64,000 bases of DNA from Armigeres subalbatus (GCF_024139115.2 NC_085140.1:162714452-162778451); one strand, 5' to 3'. Positions 22,675-34,319 are shown, counted from the stretch's first letter. Program-made: numbers and translations. Notes: generated from the letters alone by a model not told the origin.

Positions 22675-24361
22675 CACAGTGTTGCTTTTTGCCTATTTTG
22701 AGCGCTTTTTTAATAGCACCGTTTCTGTTTATTTTTTGGATGTAGTTTGTTTGGAGAAAACGGTAGATATGAAAAAGGTCTTTTTTGAGAAAATCTGTAA
22801 AATGAATAATCCACCTAAAAGTGAGATAAACATTTTGCTTAACCATCGAATCCAGATTTGAACCTAGTGTCTTCAGGAAAGTTGTAGCGGATGATATTTC
22901 AAGCCACTTTGCTAAAGACACCCCATACCTCAGACTTATATAGCACCAAATATGTGATATTCTCTGTGGAAAGTCCCTGAAATCAGTTTTTTGAGAATAA
23001 GCAAAGTTGTTTGGCTAATAAAAATACACGTTTTTGTAGAACATTGCTAAGCTAAGCTAATATCTTAAAATTGAAAAGCTATTTGAGAAAATGTTTATTT
23101 TCTAGGGGTGTTCAAGAATCGTGTAACTTGTCCCGGCGCAAAATGGCGCATCTCGCGGTTGAAGCTTGAGTTTACACGAAATTAAACGTTATAAAAATTT
23201 CAAATGTCCCACTTTTTTCCTTACTTGTACACTAATTTTACATAAATGCTATAGGATCGCAATAAAAATTAACCTTTGATAGGCCCATAGTACATTTCAA
23301 CACGATGAGCTGAGTTGATGTCTGTATATGTGTATATTCGTGTGCATGTGAAGACATTTTATAGAGCCATTTTTTGGAATCTAACAATTAACAATTTTTC
23401 GCAGAAAACTGCATGTAAACTCCCTTCCCCATTCCATGATTCATGCTCGAAGAAAGATTGGGTGCGTTCTAGAAAAAAACATTGTTTTCTAGATTAATCG
23501 CGATGCTCGAAATATTTACTTTGTTTGTCAATAGCAAACTACTTGATATGTCAATAGAAAACTTATTTTCACAAAATACTGCAAGAAGGTGATGTTTGGA
23601 GTTATAGAAAAGTTAAAAAAAAACAGAATACTACACAGATCGGTGAAGCTCCCTTTCTCGTTGACTATAATCCGCCAATGCGCCACCGTTCATCATTCAC
23701 AAGTTTTCAGTGAAAATAATGGACTTAAATTCCTCATGCATTTCTGTGACCGATTGTTATTTGCTAATTTCCAAACAGTGTGTCTATAAAATGTCTATAC
23801 ATACACACATACACACGAATATACAGTATACACACATACATATTAGTGCGCCATTTTGGGCCGGAACAAGTTACACGATTCTTGAACACCCCTAGAAAAA
23901 AACAACATTTTCTCAAATAACTTTTCAATTATAAGAGATAGAGCTTCGCAATGTTCTTCAAAAACGTGTATCTGTGTTAGCCAAACAACTTTGAAGAAGA
24001 TGGTAAAAATGCCTGAAACATAGAAAAAAAAGTTATGCTCAAAAAATTGATTTCAGGGACCTTCCACAGAAAATGTCACATATCCCGTGTTATATAAGTC
24101 ATAGGTATGGGGTGTCTTTGGCAAAGTGGCTTGAAATATCATCCGCTACAACTTTCCTGAAGACGCTAGGCTCATATCTGGTTCTGATGGTTAAGCAAAA
24201 TTTTTACCTCACTGTTAGGTGGATTAATCATTTTACAGATTTTCTCAAAAAAAGTACCCCTTTTCATATCTGACGTCTTCTCCGAACATACTACAGCGAA
24301 AAAGTAAACAGAAACGATGCTATTAAAAAAGCGCACAAAATCGGCATAAAGCAACACTGTG
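22675..24361. mobile_element. Long-inverted-repeat element, CACAGTG ends, copy 1
   Basis: The ends are CACAGTGTTGCTTTTTG (from 22675) and the inverted match closing in CACTGTG (24355-24361). The arms extend about 500 bp on each side (22675-23160 and 23850-24361), sharing the GCGCTTTTTTAATAGCA, TTTCTGTTTA, AGGTGGATTAATCAT, GTTGTAGCGGATG and GGCGCAAAATGGCG blocks in mirrored order. The loop holds CA/TG-rich simple sequence. Flanks are AATTG (22670-22674) and CATTG (24362-24366), a 4/5 match for a 5-bp duplication. No transposase. Open frames in the arms are mirrored chance frames. Confidence 0.8.
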
Positions 24362-24654
24362 CATTGAGGAGATGAATTATGTAAAATTTTAGCATCGGTG
24401 TATAAACTTTTTCGACAATAATTTGTTGATTTTCAGTATTGAATCCATCCAGTCGTGGCTATAACACCAGTTGTCGCACTAGTGCATTATACATCAAGTG
24501 GCACATCACATCACCACAAAACGTTTTATGATCAGTGAACCATGTTCATATGACAGTATAACACCTTTAATCTCATCTAAATCAAGCAAACCATAATTGT
24601 AAAAAATTATTTTGCATAACTTTTATCGTCCTTTGCACCAGTTGCTACACTAGT

Positions 24655-25317
24655 ATATGTGTGTGTGTATCTTCAATCTAACCCCCACTGTCCGGCAGTG
24701 GTATTATGGAAGAAAGCTGTCTTTAATAAAGTCAGCTTTAGCCCGGGAGTTAGAAGGTGCTAGCTTCATTGCAGCTCCAGTGACCCATTTCAGACTGCCT
24801 GGTAACTCACGTCCAGTCCGAGGTCACTTTCACTAGCGATAAGCCCTGCCTGTTTATGCTACCATTATCAATTGGATAATGGATCCATAAACAAACTTCC
24901 GGATTTTTTTTAATCCAGCGCGCATTTAATTTTGGAATCATATAAACATATATTGAAACAATCTCACCAAAATGATCCAATCACTTCCACGAACAATTTA
25001 CTTCACTCTTTCAAAGCTATACGGAGTAATTCGATAAATAATGTATAAATAACCATCTATCTCTGGTATTATCACACAGCCACATATATTTCACCAAAAA
25101 CATCCCCGTATACACAAACGACTTCGCGCACTCAATTAAGAAATACACTTTATTAAAGGTAAATTCCAAACTTCAAAACACTTTTCTAGTACATGCAAAA
25201 TATAAACATCAGCCGAATCTGTTTCTTGCGAATACGAACAAAAACGTGACAGCAAATTCAAAACCAACCATCCGCGCGCATGGCTTGCTGCCACTTCATG
25301 TCACAAGACCATCTACC
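24655..25317 (-). mobile_element. LINE-type deletion derivative with (CA)n tail
   Basis: A 663-bp insertion flanked by a perfect 21-bp direct repeat (24634-24654 and 25318-25338, core GCACCAGTTGCTACACTAG). The matching place in repeat G copy a confirms the empty site. Read on the minus strand it ends in a CA-repeat tail (24655-24670). There is no open reading frame of note. A long perfect target duplication with a microsatellite tail is the signature of target-primed reverse transcription, so this is a non-autonomous passenger of a LINE. Confidence 0.7.
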
Positions 25318-25496
25318 TGCACCAGTTGCTACACTAGTGGTCCCAATTTTGCCAATCTAGGGAAAACAATGGGATTAGCTATAATAGGAACCAAAATTAA
25401 GAATAGTGCCACAACTACATGCGTTCCTAATATGAATTAGGTAATTTTAGGTACTATCACGAATTTTAATGCGGTTTTCACATTTGTTCTAAGAAG

Positions 25497-26045
25497 CTAG
25501 GATAGGATGTGACAAGTAGTCAGTAAAAATCGTACCGATTTGCTGTCACAATCGTACCGGTTGCTGATTGGTTGAAAATGACAATCGATCACTTCGATTA
25601 ATGGCGGCGCGTTTTCCGTAGGGCAGCATGTTGTTAGTTTGGCCGTGTTGCAGATTTTTAAAGTTGATATTAAGCAAAATACATAAATGTTTGAGTTCCA
25701 GTTTTTTGGTAAGAAATAAATTTATATTGAACTGCAAACGCCATATAAATTATTCTCAAGAGTTGTACAGGTTCAAAACTGTTGATTTTAAGCATTATCA
25801 TTCACCTTTCCGTCATTTTCGATGTCAAAGTCATTTTTTCAGTAGCGAAAACTTTTCTCTGTTAGTCTTTTACTTCTCTTACATAAATAGTGGATGGAAC
25901 GGGAAGAAAAACATCAAATTTTGATACATGATTTTTGGAAGATTTTGTACCAAATTACTTTGGCTGCACTGGCGACCACCTCGTCAGAGCAACCGACTAA
26001 AAAACAACAAGGCAGTCTCAATTGAGTTGTCACATCCTATCCTAG
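25497..26045. mobile_element. 549-bp MITE with perfect 19-bp TIRs and 8-bp TSD
   Basis: The left end CTAGGATAGGATGTGACAA is exactly mirrored at the right end (26027-26045). CTAAGAAG precedes (25489-25496) and follows (26046-26053) the element, a perfect 8-bp target duplication. An 8-bp duplication fits hAT or P superfamilies. The 98-codon frame at 25628-25924 shows no transposase features. Confidence 0.85.
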
Positions 26046-26053
26046 CTAAGAAG

Positions 26054-26680
26054 CAGGAAGGGAAACCTTCCGCATGGCATATCAACACCACCCACATGCC
26101 TTTTATTAATATAAAAAAAACTTAACTATGGCGACGATTGGTACACCCACCCTAACTTATTTAAAAATTTGGAATACGGACAAGGACAATTGAGACGTTG
26201 TTAGATCTAAACCTATATCAAACTATTGGAAACCGCGTTATTTTCTGAAAATAATTACAGTGTAAATGTATTACAGTGAAAATGTGATGTGCTCTATTTG
26301 TTGTGAAGTGGATTTCAAAAGGATACATTTGCTTTAGCTTGAAATTGAGTGGAAATCAATGTCGTGAAAAGATATTCGACTTCTAGTAATAATCAAGTAG
26401 TGCTTCAAACCAACAGTTCAGAGGTAGGAAAATGAAAATAAATGTGTTTCATAATTTGAGTCTTGTGAACTAAAACATTACTCAGGCAAAATTTTAAATA
26501 TTATTCTAAACATTGGAAAATGTATTCCATTCGATGTAATATATGGTAAATATATTGATTTTCAATTTGGATTATCGACGGTTGACATGTAAGTGCTGCT
26601 ACGGTGGCGACTGCACAAAATTGCAGTTCGTAGCGCGCGTCGGAGGGAAATGCAAAAAGGTATTCGCAGGGATTTGTTTT
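26054..26680. other. Stretch with no recognised gene
   Basis: The first 60 bases finish repeat G copy b. The rest is AT-rich sequence in which I see no repeat or gene. Confidence 0.4.
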
Positions 26681-26682
26681 TG

Positions 26683-26736
26683 TCTTTATTAGCGAGACCT
26701 TCAGCCCTAGGCTGGCTCGTCTCGATTCGCAGGGAT
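26683..26736. repeat. Short dispersed repeat (TTGTCTTTATTA family)
   Basis: Second copy of the short repeat seen at 12160-12225 and, inverted, at 47085-47130. It directly abuts the left target duplication of the RTE element. Confidence 0.5.
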
Positions 26737-26749
26737 GACATCAGTATCT

Positions 26750-29700
26750 ATTATTATTATTTATTCAGACTAAGGCCGAAGTGGCCTGTGCGGTATATAA
26801 GAGTCTTCTCCATTCGGCTCGGTCCATGGCTACACGTCGCCAACCACGCAGTCTACAGAGGGTCCGCAAATCATCTTCCACCTGATCGATCCACCTTGCC
26901 CGCTGCGCACCTCGCCTTCTTGTGCCCGTCGGATCGTTGTCGAGAACCATTTTCACCGGGTTACTGTCCGACATTCTGGCTACGTGCCCGGCCCATCGCA
27001 GTCGTCCGATTTTCGCGGTGTGAACGATGGATGGTTCTCCCAACAGCTGATGCAATTCGTGGTTCATTCGCCTCCTCCACGTACCGTCCGCCATCTGCAC
27101 CCCACCATAGATGGTACGCAGCACTTTCCTTTCAAAAACTCCAAGTGCGCGTTGGTCCTCCACGAGCATCGTCCAGGTCTCGTGTCCGTAGAGGACTACC
27201 GGTCTAATTAGCGTTTTGTAGATTGTCAGTTTGGTACGGCGGCGAACTCTATTCGATCGGAGCGTCTTGCGGAGTCCAAAGTACGTACGATTTCCAGCCA
27301 CTATGCGTCTCCGAATTTCTCTGCTGGTGTCATTTTCGGCAGTCACCAGTGAGCCCAAGTAATTCTTCTACCACCTCGATTTCGTCACCACCGATGCAAA
27401 CTCGCGGTGGGTGGCTCACATTGTCTTCTCTTGAACCTCTTCCTATCATGTACTTCGTCTTCGTGTTGATGACTAGTCCGATTTACTTTGCTTCCTTTTC
27501 AGTCTGATGTATGCTTCTTCTTTCTTCTCAAAGTTTCGTGCCATAATATCAATGTTGTCGGCGAAACCCAATAGCTGAACGGACTTATTGAAAATTGTAC
27601 CACCTGTGTTAATCCCTGCTCTTCGTATTACACCTTCCAAAGCGATGTTGAATAGCAAACACGAAAGACCATCACCTTGCCGTAACCCTCTGCGGGTTTC
27701 GAAGGGACTCGATAATGCCCCTGAAACTCGAACTACGCACATCACCCGATCCATCGTCGCTTTGATCAACCATTTCAGTTTATCCGGAAGTCCGTTTTCG
27801 TGCATTAGCTGCCATAGCTGGTCCCGATCGATTGGATCATATGCGGCTTTGAAGTCGATGAATAGTTGTATTCGCTGCATTTCTGCAGTACTTGGCGAAT
27901 GGCGAACATCTGGTCCGTGGTGGAGCGTTCGCCCATAAAACCCGCCTGGTACTGCCCCACGAACTCCCTTGCAGTTGGTGCTAGTCGACGGCATAAAATT
28001 TGGGAGAGTACCTTGTAGGCAGCGTTCAGCAATGTGATTGCGCGGTAGTTGCTAAAATCCAGCTTATCGCCCTTTTTGTAGATGGGACACACGACACCTT
28101 CCATCCACTCCTGCGGCAAAACTTCCTCCTCCCAAATCTTGGTAATGACCCAGTGCAGCGCTCTAGCCAGTGCCTCACCACCGTGTTTAAATAGCTCTCC
28201 TGGTAGTTGGTCAACCCCAGGGGCTTTGTTGTTCTTGAGCCGGCCAATCTCCTCCTGGATTTCCTGGAGATCCGGAGCCGGTAGAATTATGTCCTGCGCG
28301 CGTTCTCCCAGGTCCATCACCATACCGCCATCTTCGTCTGCCACATCGCCATTCAGGTGTTCTTCGTAGTGCTGCCGCCACCTTTGGATCACCTCACGCT
28401 CGTTCGTAAGAAGGTTCCCGTTTATGTCCTTACACATATCGGGCTGTGGCACGTGGCCCTTACGTGAACGGTTTAACTTCTCATAGACCTTTCGTGTGTT
28501 ATTAGCGCGGTACAGTTGCTCCGTTTCTTCACGGTCTCGATCTTCCTGCTGGCGCTTTTTCCTCCGGAAAATCGAGTTTTGTCTGTTCCGCGCCTGTTTA
28601 TATCGTGCCTCGTTCGCCCTCGTGCGGTGTTGCAGCAATCTCGCCCATGCTGCATTCTTCTCTTCCACTAACTGCTCACATTCGCCGTCATACCAGTCGT
28701 TTCTCTGATCCGGGGGCACCGTGCCAAGTGCAGCGGTTGCGGTGCTACCAATGGCGGATCGAATATCTCTCCAGCCATCTTCAAGAGATGCTGCGCCTAG
28801 CTGCTCTTCCGTTGGAAGTGCCACTTCCAGCTGCTGCGCGTATTCTTGGGCTAGTCTACCGTCTTGTAGCCGCCCAATGTTAAGCCGCGGCGTCCGACTT
28901 CGACGCGTGTTGTACACCGTCGAGAGTTTTGAGCGCAGGCATACTGCAACGAGGTAGTGGTCGGATTCAATATTCGCACTGCGGTAAGTGCGGACGTTCG
29001 TGATGTCGGAGAAGAATTTACCGTCGATTAGAACGTGGTCGATTTGGTTTTCCGTTTCTTGGTTAGGTGATCTCCATGTGGCCTTGTGGATATTTTTGCG
29101 GGGAAAGAAGGTGCTTCGGACTACCATTCCGCGGGAGGCTGCGAAGTTTATGCATCGTTGGCCGTTGTCATTCGATACGGTGTGCAGACTATCCGGTCCG
29201 ATGACCGGTCTATACATTTCCTCCCTTCCTATCTGTGCGTTCATGTCGCCGATGACGATTTTAACGTCCCGCAGTGGGCATCCATCGTATGTCTGCTCCA
29301 GCTGTGCGTAGAACGCTTCTTTCTCGTCGTCGGGTCTCCCTTCGTGTGGGCAGTGCACGTTGATGATGCTATAGTTGAAGAAACGGCCTTTAATCCTCAG
29401 CTTGCACATCCTTGCGTTGATTGGCTGCCACCCAATCACGCGTTGGCGCATCTTACCCAGCACTATGAAGCCGGTTCCCAGCTCGTTGGTGGTGCCACAG
29501 CTTTGGTAGAAGGTAGCCGCTCGATGCCCGCTTTTCCACACTTTCTGTCCTGTCCAGCAAATCTCCTGCAGCGCCACGACGTCGAAGTTGCGAGGATGTA
29601 ATTCATCGTAGATCATCCTGTCGCAAGCTGCGAAACCTGCGACTTGCAATTCCATGTTCCAAGCTTCCAATCGTGATCCTGTATTCGTCGCCTAGGTCTT

Positions 29701-30031
29701 TGCCGATTAAATCGAGTCGCATTATCTCTTATATTGTTCGTAATGATTGGTTTTCTAGGCGGCTTATTGGGCCTGCGCAAACCTCCTGTCTCGTCGGAGG
29801 GCCGTCGTGTCAGGGCTGTTTAGCGTCCCACCTAACACCAGGACTTGGGCTTGTGCGCTTTGAGCGGCACACGGTCGCTTTGGTGGAGCCTACTTGCGGA
29901 TACATGCAGCTTTTTATAGAGGTTTAACAGGGCCCACTGTCAAACCCCACCACATCCTAGGCAAGCCCCACAACTCGCAGATGGCCTGGAGAGGGATCGT
30001 CAAGCCCTTGGACATAGTCCCTGCTGCCCTG
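26750..30031 (-). mobile_element. Near full-length RTE-type LINE, minus strand
   Basis: A 3.28-kb element flanked by a perfect 13-bp duplication, GACATCAGTATCT, at 26737-26749 and 30032-30044. The 3' end (left) is an AT-rich TAATAA-type tail, typical of RTE elements, which lack poly(A). It encodes one endonuclease/reverse-transcriptase protein as RTE elements do, preceded by a roughly 310-bp 5' UTR. The coding region is markedly GC-richer than the surrounding DNA. Similarity to the fragment at 56312-57180 is very high by eye, so this is a recently active family. Confidence 0.9.
26765..29722 (-). pseudogene. RTE endonuclease/reverse transcriptase, recently inactivated
   Basis: The longest intact part is a 621-codon frame (27805-29670). 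It contains the APE endonuclease (VALQEICWTG, IGDMNAQIGRE, NQIDHVLI, SDHYLV), a basic linker (FRRKKRQQEDRDREE), then reverse transcriptase fingers (NNKAPGVDQLPGELFKHGG, VCPIYKKGDK, NYRAITLLNAAYK). After a frameshift near 27870 the palm continues (FIDFKAAYD, RRGLRQGDGLSCLLFN, LLGFADNID). The last should read FADD: the second Asp is Asn at 27554-27556. After further indels near 27360-27480 the C-terminus follows (YGHETWTM, FERKVLRTIYGG, RLRWAGHVARM) to 26765. The best start is the ATG at 29722, which needs a one-base shift near 29672 to join the main frame. Confidence 0.88.
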
Positions 30032-30044
30032 GACATCAGTATCT

Positions 30045-31160
30045 GTAATATGAAATTTGATATCTAGATTCTGATTTTGTTTTTTTGCTGGAAAGGCGCA
30101 TTCGGTTCTATATTGTCCAACGTCAACCTTGCGGTCGTGTCTTGTACACAGCCCTTTTGATTTTTTCGGTATTTTTAGTGCAAAATCCATAGAAATCTCA
30201 GATGATAGCCGATTTGACCCCCGATAGAACATTTTATAAATGGCTATACTTTCGTGTAGTGGGTGCTTTAGAGATACTGAAATTATTGAAAATAAGCCTT
30301 TTTGTATGAAGACTCCGTGTTCTTCCAATGTTTACATTATACCCCGTTGATCTGGCAGCATAATACTTTAAATGTGTACATTACATAAATCAATGCAATA
30401 TATAAATGTAATTCAATGAAAAAAAATAAGCCCGTCCATCTAAAGTGCTACTTTGGATCTTTTAAAGTGATTGTTTTCAAAATTTTCGTTAATGCACAAT
30501 AAAGACATCATCACTGCTAGGTGGATTAATCGTGGTGTTTGGCTATTAAAATAAATAAATTATTTATTTCCTTTAAAACCAAGCCGTTTTTTCTTCATTC
30601 GTCTCCATGTTTAGCCAGCTTTTCGAGGGTATCCACAACCAAACCACAAAATTGATGTGTCCGAAAATGTCAAATTTGCAAAATTATTACTAAAATGTTT
30701 CGAATCGACGGGTACAAGTTAATTTTTTCGCTAGTAGTAAGGTTGTTCGTCTCGCCTTAAAATTCACTAAAAATCTGCAGAATTCTCATTTTACGTGATA
30801 ATCAAGTAAGTCCTAAGTTTTCAGATTGAATTCACTGGACACGAAAATTTCACCAGAATTTTCTGGTGGATTTGCAGTTACATGTGCACGTAAAATGTAT
30901 TTGGAAATTCTGGTGGAAACAAAGTTCAAATTATTTAGAGTGTGGTATATTAATGTTACTGAAAACTAAACTTACCGCTGATAGGGTTGTACTAAATATA
31001 ATCGTTAACGTACCTGCAAAAGAGAAAAGATGTTGTAATGGTTACATCGAAGAAAATTTATATGTTGTGACAAATAAGGTGATTGATGATCTCCGTATAA
31101 GTAATAGATTCAATATAGTCTTTAATAATCGGATAATCGAATAATAAATATAAATATCCA
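30045..31160. other. Stretch with no recognised gene
   Basis: AT-rich. A GCTAGGTGGATTAATC motif near 30518 recalls the ends of the MITE at 58801-59356, but no element could be delimited. The 123-codon minus frame at 29957-30328 overlaps the RTE 5' end and has no domain. Confidence 0.4.
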
Positions 31161-31400
31161 CTTTAGTCGTTCTGACGTCGGATACAGGGTTTGAAACGAA
31201 AAGTTTCAAATTCGAGACTGTCACAAGATCAGGAGAGTTTTCAAACTATTATAGCGACCTTATTTTTCGATGGATTTTCCCAAGCAGCTAAGCCATATTT
31301 TCGCTTCAAAAGTTTCATATTTATACTTCGTTACAAAGCTCTTAAACAGATCTACGCAATAGGCTTGATGACGTAATAATAGCTCCTTTCGAAATTTAGT
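31160..31400. repeat. Unclassified dispersed repeat, second copy
   Basis: Shares GGATACAGGG, the CGAGACTGTCAC region and a CTTATTTTTCGATGGATTTT stretch with 404-540. Adjacent to, and not part of, the palindrome at 31414. Confidence 0.4.
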
Positions 31401-31413
31401 TATTATTAGTCTT

Positions 31414-32122
31414 TAGAGTGGCTCAAAAAACACTTTTTCAAATTTTTTGATGGGCCGCCCTCTTATTCGGTTCTGTTTGGTGCCCTGATGCTCTGGACAA
31501 AATATCAGCCAAATCGGTCAACGTTTGGGCGGTGCTAAACTCATTGGAAGTTTATATGGAAAAATGTATGCAGAAACATCCCAAAACAGTGATTTGCAGT
31601 TGGACGGCACAAGTAACGATCAAGAACCATGATATTCATTCAGTTCTTGTAGAATTAAATACAGAATGTTATGCTGAAAACCGCGAGAAGATTAGAGTTT
31701 ATTAGGCAAAGATATTAGCATTTTACTGGAGTGTAGTAGGGGTGAATTTATTTCTTTTCAAAGGTAAAAGAAACGAAATTTGCTCAAACCCCACTTCAGA
31801 GAAATGCTAATAACTAAGCCGGGCAAACTCCAATCTTCTCGCGGTTTTCTGCATTACATTCTGTATTAAATTCTCCAAGATCTGAATGAGTATCATAGTT
31901 CTTCATCGTAAGTTCTGCCGTCCAACTGCAATTCACTGTTTTTGGATGTTTCTGCATACATTTTTCCATATAAACTTCCAACGAGTTTAGCACCACCCAA
32001 ACGTTGACCGATTTGGCTAAAATTTTGTCCAGAGCATCAGGGCATCAAATAGAATCGAATAAGAGGGCGGCCCATCACAAAAATTGAAAAAAGTTTTTCC
32101 CATACTAATTTGAGCCACCCTA
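31414..32122. mobile_element. hAT-like palindromic element with 8-bp TSD
   Basis: Nearly the whole 709 bp is an inverted repeat: TAGAGTGGCTCAAA at the left matches the inverted TAGGGTGGCTCAAA at the right, and the arms go on through GGGCCGCCCTCTTATTCG, GGTCAACGTTTGGG and the GCAGTTGGACGGCA region to a short loop near 31735-31790. TTAGTCTT flanks both ends (31406-31413 and 32123-32130), a perfect 8-bp duplication. TAGRG ends with an 8-bp duplication fit the hAT superfamily. It has no transposase and is mobilised in trans, if at all. Confidence 0.82.
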
Positions 32123-32183
32123 TTAGTCTTGTAAAAACACATTTACGCAATATTTAACGAACAACACAGTTCGGTACCCCGCC

Positions 32184-34164
32184 ACAATGGTCGGATTCGT
32201 CAAATTTCACGACATAAATCGATAACTCGAAAACCATCAGTGCTAGAGTTCTAACGTCTTCAGAAGAAATGATCTACAAGAAGAGATCTATTTTTGGTGT
32301 AAGTTGTCATTAGGGTGGCCCTTCGGTGATTTTTTTTTTTGAAATTTATTTTTTTACCCTTCTGAGTTAGGAGTTCATATAATTCTACAAAGTTGTAGAG
32401 AATTTAATTCTAAGCATTTTTGCTTAATAAACATTGATGTTATATCATATAGGTGATGTTTTATGACAAAATTGCTAAATTTAGATAGGGTGGTCCCGAA
32501 AAAAATAGTTTTTAGCTTCCACTTTCATCAATACGGAATATTTTCAAAAACTGTCTTCGCATCGCTTCACGGTTTTAAGATGGCGCATCTTTTGGTTACA
32601 TAAGATGATTGATAGCTTCATTTTCAAGCATATTATAAGCGTTTTTTCATGAAAAAGTGATATTTTTCTGAGCATTTTACTGCAGCTAGTAGCAAATATT
32701 AGCAAAAATTTCAATCGTAATCTGAAAGTATACATGCAGGCCCATCAAATCCATGGTATTTCATTTGTCCATCTTTGTCCACTTTTGTTTAAGATAGTAT
32801 TATATTTGTACGAAAAATCAGGGTGAAATACATATATCATCTTTTGGATTTTCACAATATTTGGTAGAATAAACGAAAAGAACACCGTCTTCGACCAGAG
32901 GTCGTACAGACTGAACACTTAACACCTAGACAACTGACAGGACACATAATACCCAGTGGAGAATTTTTCGATCACGAAAAGTTTCCTTCTTACCGAGGCG
33001 GGAATCGAACCCACGCTCCATAGTCCATGCCTCTAGACGATTAACGGCGCTAACCGCACGGATACAAAGCCTACAAAGAATCGTTCTTTATCTAAAATAT
33101 TTAAATCAACTCGTGTAAATAAGAAGTCGAAAAAATCATTTTGACATTTTAACTACTGGAACGATTTTCAAGGTGTTAATAAATGGTGAAATAAATGCTT
33201 AAGAGCGCTACTTTTGTGGCGAAATACAACATCATAAAATTCAAGTTGGTTTTTCATGGCTAATTCGCAGAATAATTTCATTTTCACAGTTTCTAAGTGA
33301 GGGTCGCCAATGACTACATATGATTCCATGAACATTGATAATTGATCCAGTAGTTCAAAAATAATGTTTTAAAATTTTTTTTCCCAAAAACCTTGATTTT
33401 TTCGACCAACCTGGATCGAAATCGGACAAAATTAAAAAGTGAGTTTATCTATTTTCGAAAAAAAAATGATTCTACCAAATATTGCGAAAATCAGAGATAT
33501 GGTATATGTGTTTCCCATGGAATAGCTGATTTTCATACAAAAACTAATATGATTATCAAATAAAAGTGGAAAAACATGGACAAATGAAATACCATGGATT
33601 TGATGGGCCTGCATGTATAGTTTCAGATTACGATTAAAATTTTTGCTAATATTTGCTACTAGCTGCAGTAGAATGCTCAGAAAAATATCACTTTTTCTTG
33701 AAAAAACGATTATAATATGCTTGAAAATGAAGCTATCAACCATCTTATGTAACCAAAAGATGCGCCATCTTAAGACCGTGAAGCGATGCGAAGACAGTTT
33801 TTGAAAATATTCTGTATTGATGAAGGTGGAAGCTGAAAACTATTTTTTTCGGGACCACCCTATCTGAATTTATCAATTTTGTCATAAAACATCACCTATA
33901 TGAGATAAAATCAATGTTTATTAAGCAAAAATGCTTAGAATTAAATTCTCTACAACTTTGTAGAATTATATGAACTCCTAACTCAAAAGGGTAAAAAAAT
34001 ACATTTCCAAAAAAATTTCACCGAAGGGCCACCCTAATGACAACTTACACCAAAAATAGATCTCTTCTTGTAGACCATTTCTTCTAAAGACGTCAAAACT
34101 CTAGCACTGATGGTTTTCGAGTTATCGATTTATGTCGTGAAATTTGACGAATCCGACCATTGTG
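32184..34164. mobile_element. Long-inverted-repeat element, CACAATG ends
   Basis: The ends are CACAATGGTCGGATTCGTC and its exact complement closing in CATTGTG. The arms reach about 690 bp (left 32184-32870, right 33440-34164), with mirrored blocks such as TTAGGGTGGCCCTTCGGTGA, GATTTATGTCGTG and GATGCGCCATCTTA. CCCCGC precedes (32178-32183) and follows (34165-34170) the element. CACWATG-type ends with a GC-rich 5-6 bp duplication are the pattern described for Transib transposons. No transposase is present. A SINE sits in the loop. Confidence 0.82.
32871..33072 (-). mobile_element. tRNA-derived SINE inside the palindrome loop
   Basis: On the minus strand, GTGCGGTTAGCGCC (complement 33046-33059) is box A and GGTTCGATTCC (complement 33001-33011) is box B, spaced as in a tRNA, followed by a body without coding capacity. 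AGAAT occurs at both edges, as the left-arm remnant at 32865-32870 and again near 33078, consistent with a short target duplication. Because the mirrored right arm lacks this segment, it is a later insertion. Confidence 0.72.
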
Positions 34165-34319
34165 CCCCGCAGTAAAGCATCATGCACTACACTGTTGAAC
34201 TTTTAAGCTTTGAGGACCATGAATAAAAGTCTGCCCAAATTCAGCAATAAAATTTAATAGAAAGCCCGAACACCCATAGTGTTGAATACTGATCGACTCA
34301 GTTCGACGAAATAAGGTAA

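Larger units (their letters stand above)
24465..26115 (+). repeat. Dispersed repeat G, copy b, carrying two nested insertions
   Basis: The sequence is continuous with copy a (16060-16495, reversed) once two insertions are removed: a LINE derivative at 24655-25317 and a MITE at 25497-26045. Landmarks are the same as listed for copy a. Class unknown. Confidence 0.6.

Noticed and set aside
22640..22921. 93-codon frame and its mirror at 24073-24273
   Set aside because: The same peptide (SLAKWLEISSATTFLKTLGS) appears in both arms because the arms are inverted copies; it also recurs near 36137-36385 in the sibling element, so it reflects repeat identity, not a gene.
26593..27207. 204-codon plus-strand frame
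   Set aside because: It is the antisense shadow of the RTE C-terminal coding region, whose minus-strand translation carries recognisable motifs.
29086..29601. 171-codon plus-strand frame
   Set aside because: Antisense shadow of the RTE endonuclease domain.
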